A stretch of 64,000 nucleotides of DNA from Streptomyces sp. NBC_00457 (GCF_036014015.1 NZ_CP107905.1:6944001-7008000); one strand, 5' to 3'. Numbered from the stretch's first letter, positions 8,792-16,999 are shown. Program-made: numbers and translations. The notes: a model not told the origin generated them from the sequence alone.

Positions 8792-9570
8792 GCGCTCGTC
8801 TCCAATGCGCGGCCCCAGACACGGGCCAGCCGTCGTTTCAGTTCCAGATGCACCGCCGTGTCGGCCTGCCTGATGTTGATGCGGGGCAGCGCGAGATCGC
8901 CGGCGGCTTCCCGGCCGGGGGCGATGGCGCAGGCGTACCGGTATCCCGCGCCGCGCACGGCGGCTCTCACGCGCGCGTCGATCGTGCCGTAGGGGTAGCA
9001 GAAGCCCTCGACGTCACCGCCGGTGATCCGGGCGAGGAGGGCGCGGCTCTCGTGGAGCTCGGCGTGCAGCAGGTCGTCCGGGAGGGCGATGAGGTCGGTG
9101 TGGGTGAGGCCGTGCGAGGCGATCTCCATGCCGGCCGCCGCGATCCGGCGGACGCCGTCGGCGTCGAGCAGCGGCTTGCGCGGTCCGTACGACTCCCAGT
9201 CGTTCCCGCCGCCGAGCCGCCCGGCGACCAGGAACACGGTGGCACTGCACCCCCGGCGGCGCAGTACGGGCAGCGCGGTGGTGAGGAAGTCGGCGTACCC
9301 GTCGTCGAAGGTGAGCCCGACCAGGCCGCGCTCCTTCCCCCGGGCCCGCGCCGCGAGCAGCTCGCGCATGCTCACCCCGCGCAGACCGCGCCCGCACAGC
9401 CAGGCGAGCTGGCGGTCGAGGCGGTCGGGCGAGACGGTGATGTGGTGCGGGTCCTCCGGGCAGTCGGAGACGGAGTGGTACATGGCCACCCAGGCGCTGG
9501 GGCCGCGCCGGACACGTCCTCGTGCCGGCGGCGCGATCGCGTCGCGGGATGCGGAGCCGTCAACGACCAT
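8788..9570 (-). CDS. Polysaccharide deacetylase (NodB-type, CE4)
   Basis: This 260-residue protein carries the NodB signatures LTFDDGYADF (catalytic and metal Asp pair), ASHGLTH (metal His-x3-His) and FCYPYG. CE4 enzymes remove N-acetyl groups from GlcNAc-containing glycans. No convincing signal peptide is seen, so it may act on lipid-linked intermediates or be exported another way. I chose the ATG at 9570 (GAAAGG about nine bases upstream). It overlaps the flippase gene by 11 bases. An in-frame ATG at 9618 lies deeper inside that gene and is less likely. Confidence 0.85.
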   Translation of the reverse strand: MVVDGSASRDAIAPPARGRVRRGPSAWVAMYHSVSDCPEDPHHITVSPDRLDRQLAWLCGRGLRGVSMRELLAARARGKERGLVGLTFDDGYADFLTTALPVLRRRGCSATVFLVAGRLGGGNDWESYGPRKPLLDADGVRRIAAAGMEIASHGLTHTDLIALPDDLLHAELHESRALLARITGGDVEGFCYPYGTIDARVRAAVRGAGYRYACAIAPGREAAGDLALPRINIRQADTAVHLELKRRLARVWGRALETSA

Positions 9571-11251
9571 GGCGTGCCTTTCGGGTGAGGAAGCGTCGGA
9601 CGGCGACTGCGGCGACACGCGTCAGGTGCCGGGCATCCGCCGCGTCGAGGACCCACGCCAGCAGCAGGAAGACGACGGTCACACTCACGCCCCCCGCGAC
9701 GACCGCGGCCGGAGGCGAGGCGAAAGCCCCTGCACAGAAGAACCCCGCTCCGGCCGCGCACGCGGCGGCGCCGACTGCCTTGGCCAGTTCGACGACGAGC
9801 CCGCGAACGCGCACGGGCACGCTGTGCGAGCCCAGCCCGTGCAACAGGATCAGCCCGGTGAGAGTGATGCCGGCCGCGTTGCCGAGGGCGATGCCGCGCG
9901 CGTCCCAGTGGCTCGCGCTCCATGCGTCGATACCGGCGGTGGCGACCAGGCCCACGGCCATCGCCCCGGCCGGGTACCAAGTGGCGCGCCCCGCCGAGAA
10001 GTACGACCGCAGCAGCGTCCCCACCAGCGCCTGGCCGAGCAGCCCGAGCGTGTACACCCGCAGGATGCCGACGGTCGCCGCGGTGTCCTCGGCGGTGAAG
10101 GCGCCACGCTCGAAGAGGACCTGGACGATCTGCGGCGCACAGGCCACGATCGCGGCGGCGCCCATCAACGCGATGGAGGCCACCAGGACCAGGTCCTGCT
10201 CGATACGCTCCCGGGCCCGCCGCAGATCCCCCTGGGCGATGGCCTGCGCCACCACGGGATACGTCACGATCGCCAGCGTCAGCGCCAGCAGCATCGGATA
10301 CTGCCCGACCTTCTGGGCGTAGTTGAGGTGGGAGATGGAACCGCTGGGCAGCTCGGACCCGAAGTAGCGCTCGACGAGGACCTGCGAGTGGCGGCACAGC
10401 GCGAAGACGAGGACCGCGCCGACGAGGGCGAGCGTGAGCGGCCGGCCGTCCTCCTCGGCCTCCGCGGACGAGGGCTGCCGGGGCCCGTCGGAGATCCTGC
10501 GCCACAGGGCGATCCCCTGGACGGTGACCATGAGGCACCCGCCGAGTGCGACGCCGAACGCGGCGGACCGTACGCCCCAGTGCCCGCCGAGGGCGAACAT
10601 CGTGACGATGATCGCGGAGTTGGACGCGAGGGAGATCGTCGCGGGCGCGAGGTACGAGCGGTGCGCCCGCAGCGCCGCGCTGCAGTACCCGGCCAGCCCG
10701 AAGGTCAGCACGCACGTCGCCGTCAGACGGGTGCAGTCCACGGCGAGGGACGGATCGGGCAGGCCCGGCGCGAGGACGGAGACCAGCAGCGGCGCCGCCA
10801 CGATGAACAGCGCCGCCATGCCGGCGAAGGCGAGGCCCAGCCGTGGCAACGACGCGGCGATCAGCGCCCGCACCGGGTCGGGCGAGGTGACGCCGCGCGC
10901 CCGCTGGGCCAGTGCCACGCTGAACGCCGGGACCAGCACGATCACCATCCCGTCCTCGATCAGCAACGACCCGGCCAACTCCGGCAGGGTCCAGGCCACC
11001 AGCAGCGCGTCGGTCTCCCCGCTCGCCCCGAAGAAGTGCGCCAGCGACTGGTCCCTGGCCAGCCCGAGCAGCGACCCGAACATGGACAGCACGGTGGTGA
11101 GCAGGGTGGCCTTCGCCAGGAAGCGGCCCGAGGGGGCCGACGCGGGCGCCGTGTCCGCGGCACGGGCGGTGGCCCGGCTCCGCCCCGGGGCGTCGTCCTG
11201 CTCGGCGTCGGGAGGGCCGGCCGGGACGGAACCGGCCGGCGTGGGCCTCAT
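9560..11251 (-). CDS. MurJ/Wzx-fold lipid-linked oligosaccharide flippase
   Basis: This protein of about 563 residues is highly hydrophobic with roughly 14 predicted membrane segments. It shows MurJ-family features: FLAKATLLTTVLSMFGSLL, LARDQSLAHFFGASGETDAL and LNYAQKVGQYPMLL. MurJ flips lipid II; members inside polysaccharide clusters are thought to flip the glycan repeat unit, taking the place of Wzx. Here it sits between a Wzy-like polymerase and a deacetylase, which supports that role. The ATG at 11251 overlaps the stop of the polymerase gene by four bases. Confidence 0.85.
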   Translation of the reverse strand: MRPTPAGSVPAGPPDAEQDDAPGRSRATARAADTAPASAPSGRFLAKATLLTTVLSMFGSLLGLARDQSLAHFFGASGETDALLVAWTLPELAGSLLIEDGMVIVLVPAFSVALAQRARGVTSPDPVRALIAASLPRLGLAFAGMAALFIVAAPLLVSVLAPGLPDPSLAVDCTRLTATCVLTFGLAGYCSAALRAHRSYLAPATISLASNSAIIVTMFALGGHWGVRSAAFGVALGGCLMVTVQGIALWRRISDGPRQPSSAEAEEDGRPLTLALVGAVLVFALCRHSQVLVERYFGSELPSGSISHLNYAQKVGQYPMLLALTLAIVTYPVVAQAIAQGDLRRARERIEQDLVLVASIALMGAAAIVACAPQIVQVLFERGAFTAEDTAATVGILRVYTLGLLGQALVGTLLRSYFSAGRATWYPAGAMAVGLVATAGIDAWSASHWDARGIALGNAAGITLTGLILLHGLGSHSVPVRVRGLVVELAKAVGAAACAAGAGFFCAGAFASPPAAVVAGGVSVTVVFLLLAWVLDAADARHLTRVAAVAVRRFLTRKARHGR

Positions 11252-12585
11252 CGCGGGCCCTCTTCCGACACCGCGGTCGTGGCCGACGCCGCGCCGCCGC
11301 CCAGCGCCCACCAGGCCGCGAGTCCGAAGTCCAGGGCCACCAGGGTGGCGGAGCCTCCGCCAATGTCGGCGTAGGTGAAGTCCACGAGCTGCCACAGGAG
11401 CAGGCCGCAGCAGATGAGCGCGCAGTCCCGGTCATGCCGTCCCGCACGGGTACGCAGCAGTCTGCGCAGCCCGCACACCAGCAGGGCCAGCCAGCTGCCC
11501 GCCACCGTCACCACACCGACCAGGCCCTGCTCGCTGAGGACCGTCAGGTACATGTTGTGCGGCGAGAAGAAGGGCTGGCGGTAGAAGTCGTGGCCGGCGC
11601 CGTCCGTGTCGGCCGCCGACTCCAGCGCGAGCGGCGCATGGCCGTCCCGGTACTCCGGGAAGGCCTTCAGCCCCACACCGGTCACCGGCTGGTCGCTCCA
11701 CATGCCCAGCGCGGCCGACCACAGCGCGTACCGGTCCAGGACCGACTGGTCCGGAGCGGCGGCGACCTGCGTGATGCTGTCCAGCCGCTCCTGCAGCATC
11801 GACGTACCCACGCCGAACCCGCCGACCAGCACCACCCCTGCGGCGACCGCCGCCACGAACACCTTGACCGCCCGCCGCACTCCGGCCAGCAGCAGCTGTG
11901 CCCCGCAGGCCACGGCCGTGGCGATCCAGGCACCCCGGCTGAAGGACAGAACGAGAGGAACGAGCAGCATCAGCGCACACACCGTGGCCACGACCCGCTG
12001 CCGCCGCGCCGGGGCCTCGAGCGCCAGACCCGTGGCGGCCACGATCCCGGACGCGACGACCGTCGCCATCCCCATCACTTCGGTCGGCCCGAACGTGCCC
12101 ACCGCCCGCACGAATTCCCCGTCGTACGAGGCACCCGTACCGGTCAGATACTGGTGCACCCCGACCCCGCCCTGCCACACCGCGAGACCGATCACCGCCC
12201 AGGCCACCAGCCGCAGATCACGGCGGTCGCGCAACAACAGCAGCACCGCGACCGGGACGAGCACGAACACCTGGACGCTGCGAGCCAGCCCCATCAGCCC
12301 CTCACCCGCACTGGGCGCGACCGTCGCGGCGACCGAGAAGCCGATCACCGGGAGCCCGAGGACCACGGCGCCCGTGCGCGTCAGCGGACGCCGGGCCTGA
12401 CGCGCGGTGTGTACGACGGCCCAGAGCACCACCAGCCCGGAGGCGGCGTCGGCCGGAGTGACCCCGTACGACATGGGTGGCAGCCCGATCAGCGCGATCA
12501 GCGCCACGACAGGCAGAACGGGAGCGGCCCGGCGCAGCGCCGGCAGGGGCAGGGGCAGCGCCCACGGTGACGCGGCTGTAGTCAT
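11248..12585 (-). CDS. Wzy-like O-antigen ligase/polymerase family membrane protein
   Basis: This 445-residue polytopic membrane protein has about 10-12 hydrophobic segments. A large extracytoplasmic loop contains VLDRYALWSAALGMWSDQP, GVGLKAFPEYR and SPHNMYLTVLSEQGLVG. The W-x-AALGMW and PHNMYL signature marks the O-antigen ligase/Wzy superfamily. It would join flipped repeat units into a polymer outside the membrane. The ATG at 12585 has AGGGAG about nine bases upstream. In-frame ATGs at 12606 and 12717 would add a hydrophilic leader and are less likely. Confidence 0.85.
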   Translation of the reverse strand: MTTAASPWALPLPLPALRRAAPVLPVVALIALIGLPPMSYGVTPADAASGLVVLWAVVHTARQARRPLTRTGAVVLGLPVIGFSVAATVAPSAGEGLMGLARSVQVFVLVPVAVLLLLRDRRDLRLVAWAVIGLAVWQGGVGVHQYLTGTGASYDGEFVRAVGTFGPTEVMGMATVVASGIVAATGLALEAPARRQRVVATVCALMLLVPLVLSFSRGAWIATAVACGAQLLLAGVRRAVKVFVAAVAAGVVLVGGFGVGTSMLQERLDSITQVAAAPDQSVLDRYALWSAALGMWSDQPVTGVGLKAFPEYRDGHAPLALESAADTDGAGHDFYRQPFFSPHNMYLTVLSEQGLVGVVTVAGSWLALLVCGLRRLLRTRAGRHDRDCALICCGLLLWQLVDFTYADIGGGSATLVALDFGLAAWWALGGGAASATTAVSEEGPR

Positions 12586-12697
12586 GTGGGGTCGGTCTCC
12601 CTGCATGGGGGATTTTGAACCAGCACCTGTATTTATCTGAGAACTCGTCAACAGTGTCGGAACGGACGCACCCGACACCTCGAATGGAGCACCCTCC

Positions 12698-13813
12698 TCA
12701 TCGGAATACGCGCACATAGTCGGCGCTGAAAGTGATGGGGTCCTTCGTCTGCGGAACGGGGTGGTGCGTGCCCGAGGAAATCGAGAGATTCACGTTCAGA
12801 TAGGCGGACCACTTCGGGTCCACTCCGCGTCCGTCCTGGTAGACCAGAGCACCGTCGACGTACCAGTCGGCGGAACGCGTGCCCAGCAGCACCCCGACCC
12901 GCACCCAATTCCCTTTGCCCAGGGGATTGATCACATGATAATTGGCTGCTTCCCGCACATGGTTCACCATTTCCAGCAGGTCCGGAGCATCGGGATGGTA
13001 TTCGAGTACGTCGATTTCGTGGCCGTCACCGATCCAGGTCCACACCGATGGCCATGCTCCGACCGCGGTGGGCAGCTTCACCCGGACCTCGAGGTAGTGG
13101 CCGGGCCGCAGCCGGAACCCCTCTCGGGAACGTTCCGTCGTGATCAGCCCCGTCTCCCAGGCCTGCAGGCCGTTCTCCAGGGTCTGCCGACCGGGCCGAG
13201 CGGTGAAAACAGCCTTTCCGCCGGCGATACGCACGTTGTGGGGATTCAGCCAGTCGAGCTTGAAGTACCTCGGATTGTGAGTCCCGTATTCATAGGCCGA
13301 ACTGGCGTCGCGGGTCCAGCGGCGACCCCACACGAAAGGCGAGTTGAAGTCTTCCGCCCAGACGAGCTTTCTCCCCGCGGACGGATCCACGCTCCGCCCC
13401 TTGGAGACGACCCGCAACTTGGTCTTCGCGAGCGGATGGTGACCGGTCTCGTCGTCGTAATAGGCGTACTGGGTGTACGTGCCCGCGCGGAAGGTGCGGG
13501 GCTTGGTGGTGAAGGTGAAACCGCCGGGGCAGATCCGCGCGTTCATGGCCGCACCGGGATAATCGAGCGGCTTCTCCAGCCCGTCCCGTACGGCCACGCC
13601 CACTCTCCGCACAGTGACGCATTCGGACGCGCGCAACTTCACCGTTGCGGCAACTGCCTTGCCGGGATGGGCGCCTGACGGAGTGAGACCGTCCTGGACG
13701 ACACTCACGCCTTCGGGAACGCTCCTCCCGTGCGGCGCCGTCGCATGGACGTGACACGCCAAGGACACCATCCCGGCCATCATCAGCGCCGCGACACGGC
13801 TCGCCCTCTTCAT
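12698..13813 (-). CDS. Secreted GH16-family glycan hydrolase/transglycosylase
   Basis: This 371-residue protein has a signal peptide (about 1-25, with Cys20 in SLACHVHA that could be lipidated). A beta-rich N-terminal region (about 40-140) is followed by a GH16 jelly-roll. The catalytic motif is Glu266-Ile-Asp268-Val-Leu-Glu271, the ExDxxE form of GH16. GH16 members cut or rearrange beta-1,3/1,4-glucans, galactans and similar polymers. The ATG at 13813 has GAAGGGG about nine bases upstream. It lies between the polymerase and a GT4 in the same operon, which suggests processing of the nascent exopolysaccharide, as with the GH26 protein at the other end. Confidence 0.85.
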   Translation of the reverse strand: MKRASRVAALMMAGMVSLACHVHATAPHGRSVPEGVSVVQDGLTPSGAHPGKAVAATVKLRASECVTVRRVGVAVRDGLEKPLDYPGAAMNARICPGGFTFTTKPRTFRAGTYTQYAYYDDETGHHPLAKTKLRVVSKGRSVDPSAGRKLVWAEDFNSPFVWGRRWTRDASSAYEYGTHNPRYFKLDWLNPHNVRIAGGKAVFTARPGRQTLENGLQAWETGLITTERSREGFRLRPGHYLEVRVKLPTAVGAWPSVWTWIGDGHEIDVLEYHPDAPDLLEMVNHVREAANYHVINPLGKGNWVRVGVLLGTRSADWYVDGALVYQDGRGVDPKWSAYLNVNLSISSGTHHPVPQTKDPITFSADYVRVFR

Positions 13814-13848
13814 CGGCCGGAGCCCCTTCGTAGGTGACGGCCACGCCG

Positions 13849-15033
13849 TCAGGAAGTGACGGACTCCCTGCTCTGACTGGGGACGACGCACGACGTGGTG
13901 ACCGTGCCGAGCAGCTCGCGGTACACATCGATCACCGCATCCGTGGCATGCCGCAGGTCGTGAGCGACGAGCACATGCGCGCGGGCCTGTGCGCCCAGCG
14001 CGGTGCGCAGCGGCTCGTCCCGCAGCAGCGCCGTCACGGCCCTGGCCAGTGCGCCGGGGTCCTCCGGCGGCACCAGGCAGGACGGCAGATGGCCGGGCGG
14101 AAGGGTCTCGCGCGCTCCGTCCACGTTCGTGACGACCACCGGTCGGGCACACGCCATGGCCTCCAGCGGGGCGAGCCCGATGCCCGGCAAGCGCGACGGC
14201 AGGACCACGACGTCGGCGGCCCGGTACCAGGCGGCGGTGTCGGCGGGCGCGCCGGCGAACTCCACCGACGCGGGCGCACCGGCGCGCAGCCGCTGCGCGT
14301 CCGGACCGTCGCCGACCAGCACCAGCCGTGCGCCGGGCACCTGCCGCACCACCTCGGGCCACGCCTGCAGAAGCACATCCTGCCCCTTCTGCCGGCACAG
14401 CCGCCCCACGCACACGACGACCGGACCCTCCCCTGACCGCGCCCGCTCTCCCTCCGGCCGGAACCGGTCGGTGTCGACACCGGTGGGGATCACCCGCCAC
14501 CGCGCGGTGATGCCGTACCGCTCCCCGGCCCGCCGCTCCGCCTCGCTGACACACAGCACACGCGTGGCCCATCGCGCCCCGAACCGCTCCCAGCCCACCG
14601 CCAGTTGGGCGACGACCTCGTCCGCCCCCGCGAACGACCAGGTGTGCGGCTGAAAGACCGTCGGCATACGGCCGTGCACCGCGAGCCGGGCCGCGACCCC
14701 CGCTTTCACGCTGTGCGCGTGCACCAGATCCGGCCGTACCTCGCGCAGCAGCAGCGTCAACCGCCGTACCTCGTCCGGGAGTCGGTGCCCCGGCGAGCGG
14801 GTCGCGTCCCAGCGCACCACCGTGCAGTCCAGCGCGCGCAGCCCCTCCGCCAGTGTGCCGCCCTCCGGGCACGCCACGGTCACCCGCAGCCCCGCGGCGA
14901 GCTGCGCCGCCACCAGGGCCGTCACGGCCCGCGCGATGTCGCCCTCGACGGGCTGAGTCACATGCAGGATGTGTGGCGCATATACCACGGACGGCGTCGC
15001 ACGACACGGGACGGGACCCGGGGAAATACGCAT
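13849..15033 (-). CDS. GT4 family glycosyltransferase
   Basis: This 394-residue GT-B protein has APHILHVTQPVEGDIARAV near the N-terminus, LVHAHSVKAGVAARLAV, TVFQPHTWSF and VVVCVGRLCRQKGQDVLLQ. Its donor-site region is PGIGLAPLEAMACARPVVV. It resembles the other two GT4 enzymes of the locus but is clearly diverged, so each probably adds a different residue. It is the first gene of the leftward operon ending at 5833; the promoter should lie within 15034-15254. The gap to the GH16 gene is 35 bases. Confidence 0.87.
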   Translation of the reverse strand: MRISPGPVPCRATPSVVYAPHILHVTQPVEGDIARAVTALVAAQLAAGLRVTVACPEGGTLAEGLRALDCTVVRWDATRSPGHRLPDEVRRLTLLLREVRPDLVHAHSVKAGVAARLAVHGRMPTVFQPHTWSFAGADEVVAQLAVGWERFGARWATRVLCVSEAERRAGERYGITARWRVIPTGVDTDRFRPEGERARSGEGPVVVCVGRLCRQKGQDVLLQAWPEVVRQVPGARLVLVGDGPDAQRLRAGAPASVEFAGAPADTAAWYRAADVVVLPSRLPGIGLAPLEAMACARPVVVTNVDGARETLPPGHLPSCLVPPEDPGALARAVTALLRDEPLRTALGAQARAHVLVAHDLRHATDAVIDVYRELLGTVTTSCVVPSQSRESVTS

Positions 15034-15254
15034 GACCGAGGCTGCCCTTCCGAAGAAAGAGTTTCAATCGGCTTATTTTGATCATGGGATGAGCGACATG
15101 AGCCGCTTATCCATGTGTTTCCTCGCTCTGACCACCCGATCGGCGGGGGGTCTTCTCGTATGAGTTCGCGGGACTTGTCGGCCGCGGGGTTTCCCGGAAG
15201 GTCCGCTCTCGTTAGCCCAGGAGAACCGAGAAGATTTGCCAAGAAAGGCGCATG

Positions 15255-15584
15255 ATGAAGAACCTGAAGGCTGTTGCCGTCGTGGTCGGCTCCCTCGCCC
15301 TCGCCGGCGTCACTGCGCCCGCGGTCGCGGCGGACAAGCCGGGGAACGGCCTGGTCGACAACGGGAAGACGGTCGCCCGCAATCTCCCCGATGCCGCCAA
15401 GGCGCCGACGGGCATGGTGGGCGGCAAGGTGAAGCGCACGGCAGAGGGTGTGAAGCAGGGCGTGCAGGAGTCGGGCATGGTGAAGACCCCCGTCTTCGGC
15501 GGCACCCTGCCCAACCCGCTCGACGGCAAGCTGCTCAACGGCCTTCCGGTCGGCAAGACGGCGGCCAAGCCGGCCACCAAGTAG
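15255..15584 (+). CDS. Small secreted protein of unknown function
   Basis: The 109-residue product has a clear signal peptide ending near TAPAVAA and a mature part of about 82 residues that is rich in Gly, Lys and Val and has no cysteine. I do not recognise a family. GAAAGG (15243-15248) sits six bases before ATG 15255 and only three before the alternative ATG 15252, so 15255 is preferred. It is divergent from the exopolysaccharide operon and shares its upstream region, and it is closely followed by a strong terminator, so it is a single-gene transcript. A cell-surface role is inferred only from location. Confidence 0.75.
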   Translation: MKNLKAVAVVVGSLALAGVTAPAVAADKPGNGLVDNGKTVARNLPDAAKAPTGMVGGKVKRTAEGVKQGVQESGMVKTPVFGGTLPNPLDGKLLNGLPVGKTAAKPATK

Positions 15585-15600
15585 CGATTCATCCCGCGCC

Positions 15601-15631
15601 GGGCCGGCTCCGCACTTACCGGAGCCGGCCC
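15601..15631 (+). terminator. Terminator hairpin after the small secreted protein gene
   Basis: GGGCCGGCTCCG (15601-15612) and CGGAGCCGGCCC (15620-15631) form a perfect 12-base stem with a seven-base loop, 17 bases after the stop. It is followed by CTTCGG rather than a T-run. Confidence 0.75.
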
Positions 15632-15767
15632 TTCGGCATGTATGGGGGGCTGCCATGACCCTTTGCCCGTTGGGCCAAACGGACGATTCAGGGTGACCGC
15701 GGGCGGCACAACTCCGTTGCACCTGGTGAATGGGCGCCCTTTCCTCCTTGTTGGCGTTCTCTCGTGA

Positions 15768-15809
15768 CCGTGGGCCCTGTCTGTGTACTGACGCAGACAG
15801 GGCCCACGG
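15768..15809. other. Isolated 16-base-pair hairpin in a gene-free stretch
   Basis: The arms 15768-15783 and 15794-15809 (right arm CAGACAGGGCCCACGG) are perfectly complementary over 16 bases with a ten-base loop. It lies in the 15585-15917 gap, between the terminator at 15601-15631 and the leftward terminator at 15860-15903, where I see no gene. It may be a back-up terminator or a small RNA element; no T-run follows on either strand. Confidence 0.5.
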
Positions 15810-15859
15810 GCTTGGGCTTGATGCGGCACTCCCCCTCGCCGTAACTCACCATCGTCATA

Positions 15860-15903
15860 AAAGCCGAGTGCGGTCCACCGGATTTCCGGCGGACCGCACT
15901 CGG
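15860..15903 (-). terminator. Rho-independent terminator after the three-paralogue cluster
   Basis: CCGAGTGCGGTCC (15864-15876) pairs exactly with GGACCGCACTCGG (15891-15903), and a small inner stem (CCGG/CCGG) lies in the loop. Read leftward the stem is followed by GCTTTTATG, a short T-run. It starts 15 bases after the stop of the leftmost paralogue and probably ends the whole leftward transcript. Confidence 0.8.
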
Positions 15904-15917
15904 GTGTGAAGTACTGC

Positions 15918-16238
15918 TCAGAACAGGAAGCCGCCGAAGTAGGGGGCGTTCTGCGACTGGTTGATCGGGGCCGTGTTGCAGGCGGCGTAGTGCGAGTTCG
16001 GCGCCGCGACACCGCCGAGGACGGCTCCGTTGGACCACGGGGCGATGCATCGGCCGTCGATGACGGCGCCGTTGACGACGGCAAGACCCTGCTGAGGGGC
16101 GTTCACGACGACCGGGGCCGACGAGAAGCCGTCACCACCCTTGACCGTGGTGGTGTCGCCGTCGGCAGCGGCGGTGCCGCCGGCCGCGAGGACGAGGCCT
16201 GCCGCGAGGGCCGAAATGGCCGTAACCTTCTTACGCAT
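15918..16238 (-). CDS. Small secreted two-cysteine protein, paralogue 1 of 3
   Basis: The 106-residue precursor has a signal peptide ending near GGTAAADG. The mature part of about 80 residues contains GGDGFSSAPVVVNAPQQG, then GRCIAPWSNGAVLGG and NSHYAACNTAPINQSQNA, and ends in an aromatic tail GGFLF. Two cysteines about 27 residues apart could form one disulphide. It is not a chaplin or rodlin by motif, and I do not recognise the family. GGAAAGG lies nine bases before the ATG. Its leader and first codons are nearly identical to paralogue 2, showing recent duplication. Surface or matrix function is inference. Confidence 0.85.
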   Translation of the reverse strand: MRKKVTAISALAAGLVLAAGGTAAADGDTTTVKGGDGFSSAPVVVNAPQQGLAVVNGAVIDGRCIAPWSNGAVLGGVAAPNSHYAACNTAPINQSQNAPYFGGFLF

Positions 16239-16270
16239 GAGTTGCGCCTTTCCGGGCTGCGTGGGTTTAC

Positions 16271-16293
16271 CTGCTCCGAATGGCTCGGAGCAG
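16271..16293. other. Intercistronic hairpin between paralogues 1 and 2
   Basis: CTGCTCCGA (16271-16279) and TCGGAGCAG (16285-16293) form a perfect nine-base stem with a five-base loop, three bases past the stop of paralogue 2. The same element occurs after paralogue 3 (16647-16669), so it was copied with the genes. It could protect upstream mRNA ends or act as a weak terminator. Confidence 0.6.
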
Positions 16294-16296
16294 GGG

Positions 16297-16614
16297 TCAG
16301 AACAGCAGGCCGCCCTTGTAGAGGGCGTTCTGCGACTGGTCGACCGGCGCCGTGTTGCAGGCGGCGTAGTGCGAGTTCGGTGCGACAACGCCGCCGAGGA
16401 CGGCCCCGTTCGACCACGGGGCGACGCAGCGGAGGTCGACGACGGTGCCGTTGACGACGGCAACGCCTTGCTGAGGGGCGTTCACGACGACCGGGGACGT
16501 CGAGAAGCCGTCACCACCTTCGACCTCCGTACAGTTGCAGGCCGCGGCGGTGCCGCCGGCCGCGAGGACGATGCCTGCCGCGAGGGCGGAAATGGCCGTA
16601 ACCTTGTTACGCAT
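16297..16614 (-). CDS. Small secreted two-cysteine protein, paralogue 2 of 3
   Basis: This 105-residue precursor is a near copy of paralogue 1, with the same signal peptide core (VTAISALAAG) and the same GGDGFSTSPVVVNAPQQG and CNTAPVDQSQNALYKGGLLF blocks. It differs by two extra cysteines in ACNCTEVEGG, right after the expected cleavage site, giving four in all. Those could make a second disulphide or bind metal. It has the same GGAAAGG site and sits 58 bases from each neighbour. Function is unknown. Confidence 0.85.
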   Translation of the reverse strand: MRNKVTAISALAAGIVLAAGGTAAACNCTEVEGGDGFSTSPVVVNAPQQGVAVVNGTVVDLRCVAPWSNGAVLGGVVAPNSHYAACNTAPVDQSQNALYKGGLLF

Positions 16615-16646
16615 GAGTTGCGCCTTTCCGGGCTGCGTGGGTGTAC

Positions 16647-16669
16647 CTGCTCTGAATTGCTCGGAGCAG
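16647..16669. other. Intercistronic hairpin between paralogues 2 and 3
   Basis: CTGCTCTGA (16647-16655) pairs with TCGGAGCAG (16661-16669) over nine positions, one being a G-T wobble pair, with a five-base loop. It follows the stop of paralogue 3 at the same distance as the hairpin after paralogue 2. The wobble keeps the stem despite sequence drift, which hints at selection. Confidence 0.55.
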
Positions 16670-16672
16670 GGG

Positions 16673-16999
16673 TCAGAACAGCAGGCCGCCCTTGTAGGGG
16701 GCGTTCTGCGACTGGTCGACCGGCGCCGTGTTGCAGGCGGCGTAGTGCGAGTTCGGTGGGACGACGCCGCCGAGGACGGCTCCGTTGGACCACGGGGCAA
16801 TGCAGCGGCCGTCGACGACCGTGCCGTTGACGACGAGAACGCCTTGCTGAGGCGCGTTCACGACGACCGGGGACGTCGAGAAGCCGCCACCGCCCTTGAC
16901 GGTGGTGTTGTTGCCGCCACCGTCAGCGGCGGCAATGCCGGCGCTGCCGACAACGGTGCTGAGGGCGAGGGCCGTGATGACCGCGAACTTCTTGGACAA
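16673..16999 (-). CDS. Small secreted two-cysteine protein, paralogue 3 of 3 (TTG start)
   Basis: The 108-residue precursor shares the mature domain with paralogues 1 and 2 (STSPVVVNAPQQGV, GRCIAPWSNG, PNSHYAACNTAP, KGGLLF) but has a different signal peptide (SKKFAVITALALSTVVGSAG). The first codon is read as TTG at 16999 because AAGGAA lies about six bases upstream and the signal peptide starts there; no ATG fits and an in-frame GTG upstream has no good site. It is first in the leftward transcript. The more diverged leader suggests it is the oldest copy. Function is unknown. Confidence 0.8.
   Translation of the reverse strand: MSKKFAVITALALSTVVGSAGIAAADGGGNNTTVKGGGGFSTSPVVVNAPQQGVLVVNGTVVDGRCIAPWSNGAVLGGVVPPNSHYAACNTAPVDQSQNAPYKGGLLF

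Noticed and set aside
12698..15085. An apparent 795-residue protein joining an Arg/Gly-rich N-terminus to the GH16 domain
   Set aside because: The N-terminal part is the out-of-frame reading of the GT4 gene on the same strand. The GH16 gene has its own signal peptide and ribosome binding site at 13813.
15918..16999. Assignment of the three small secreted proteins as chaplins or rodlins
   Set aside because: They lack the chaplin domain pattern and the rodlin N-terminal and core motifs. Only size, secretion and a Cys pair are shared.
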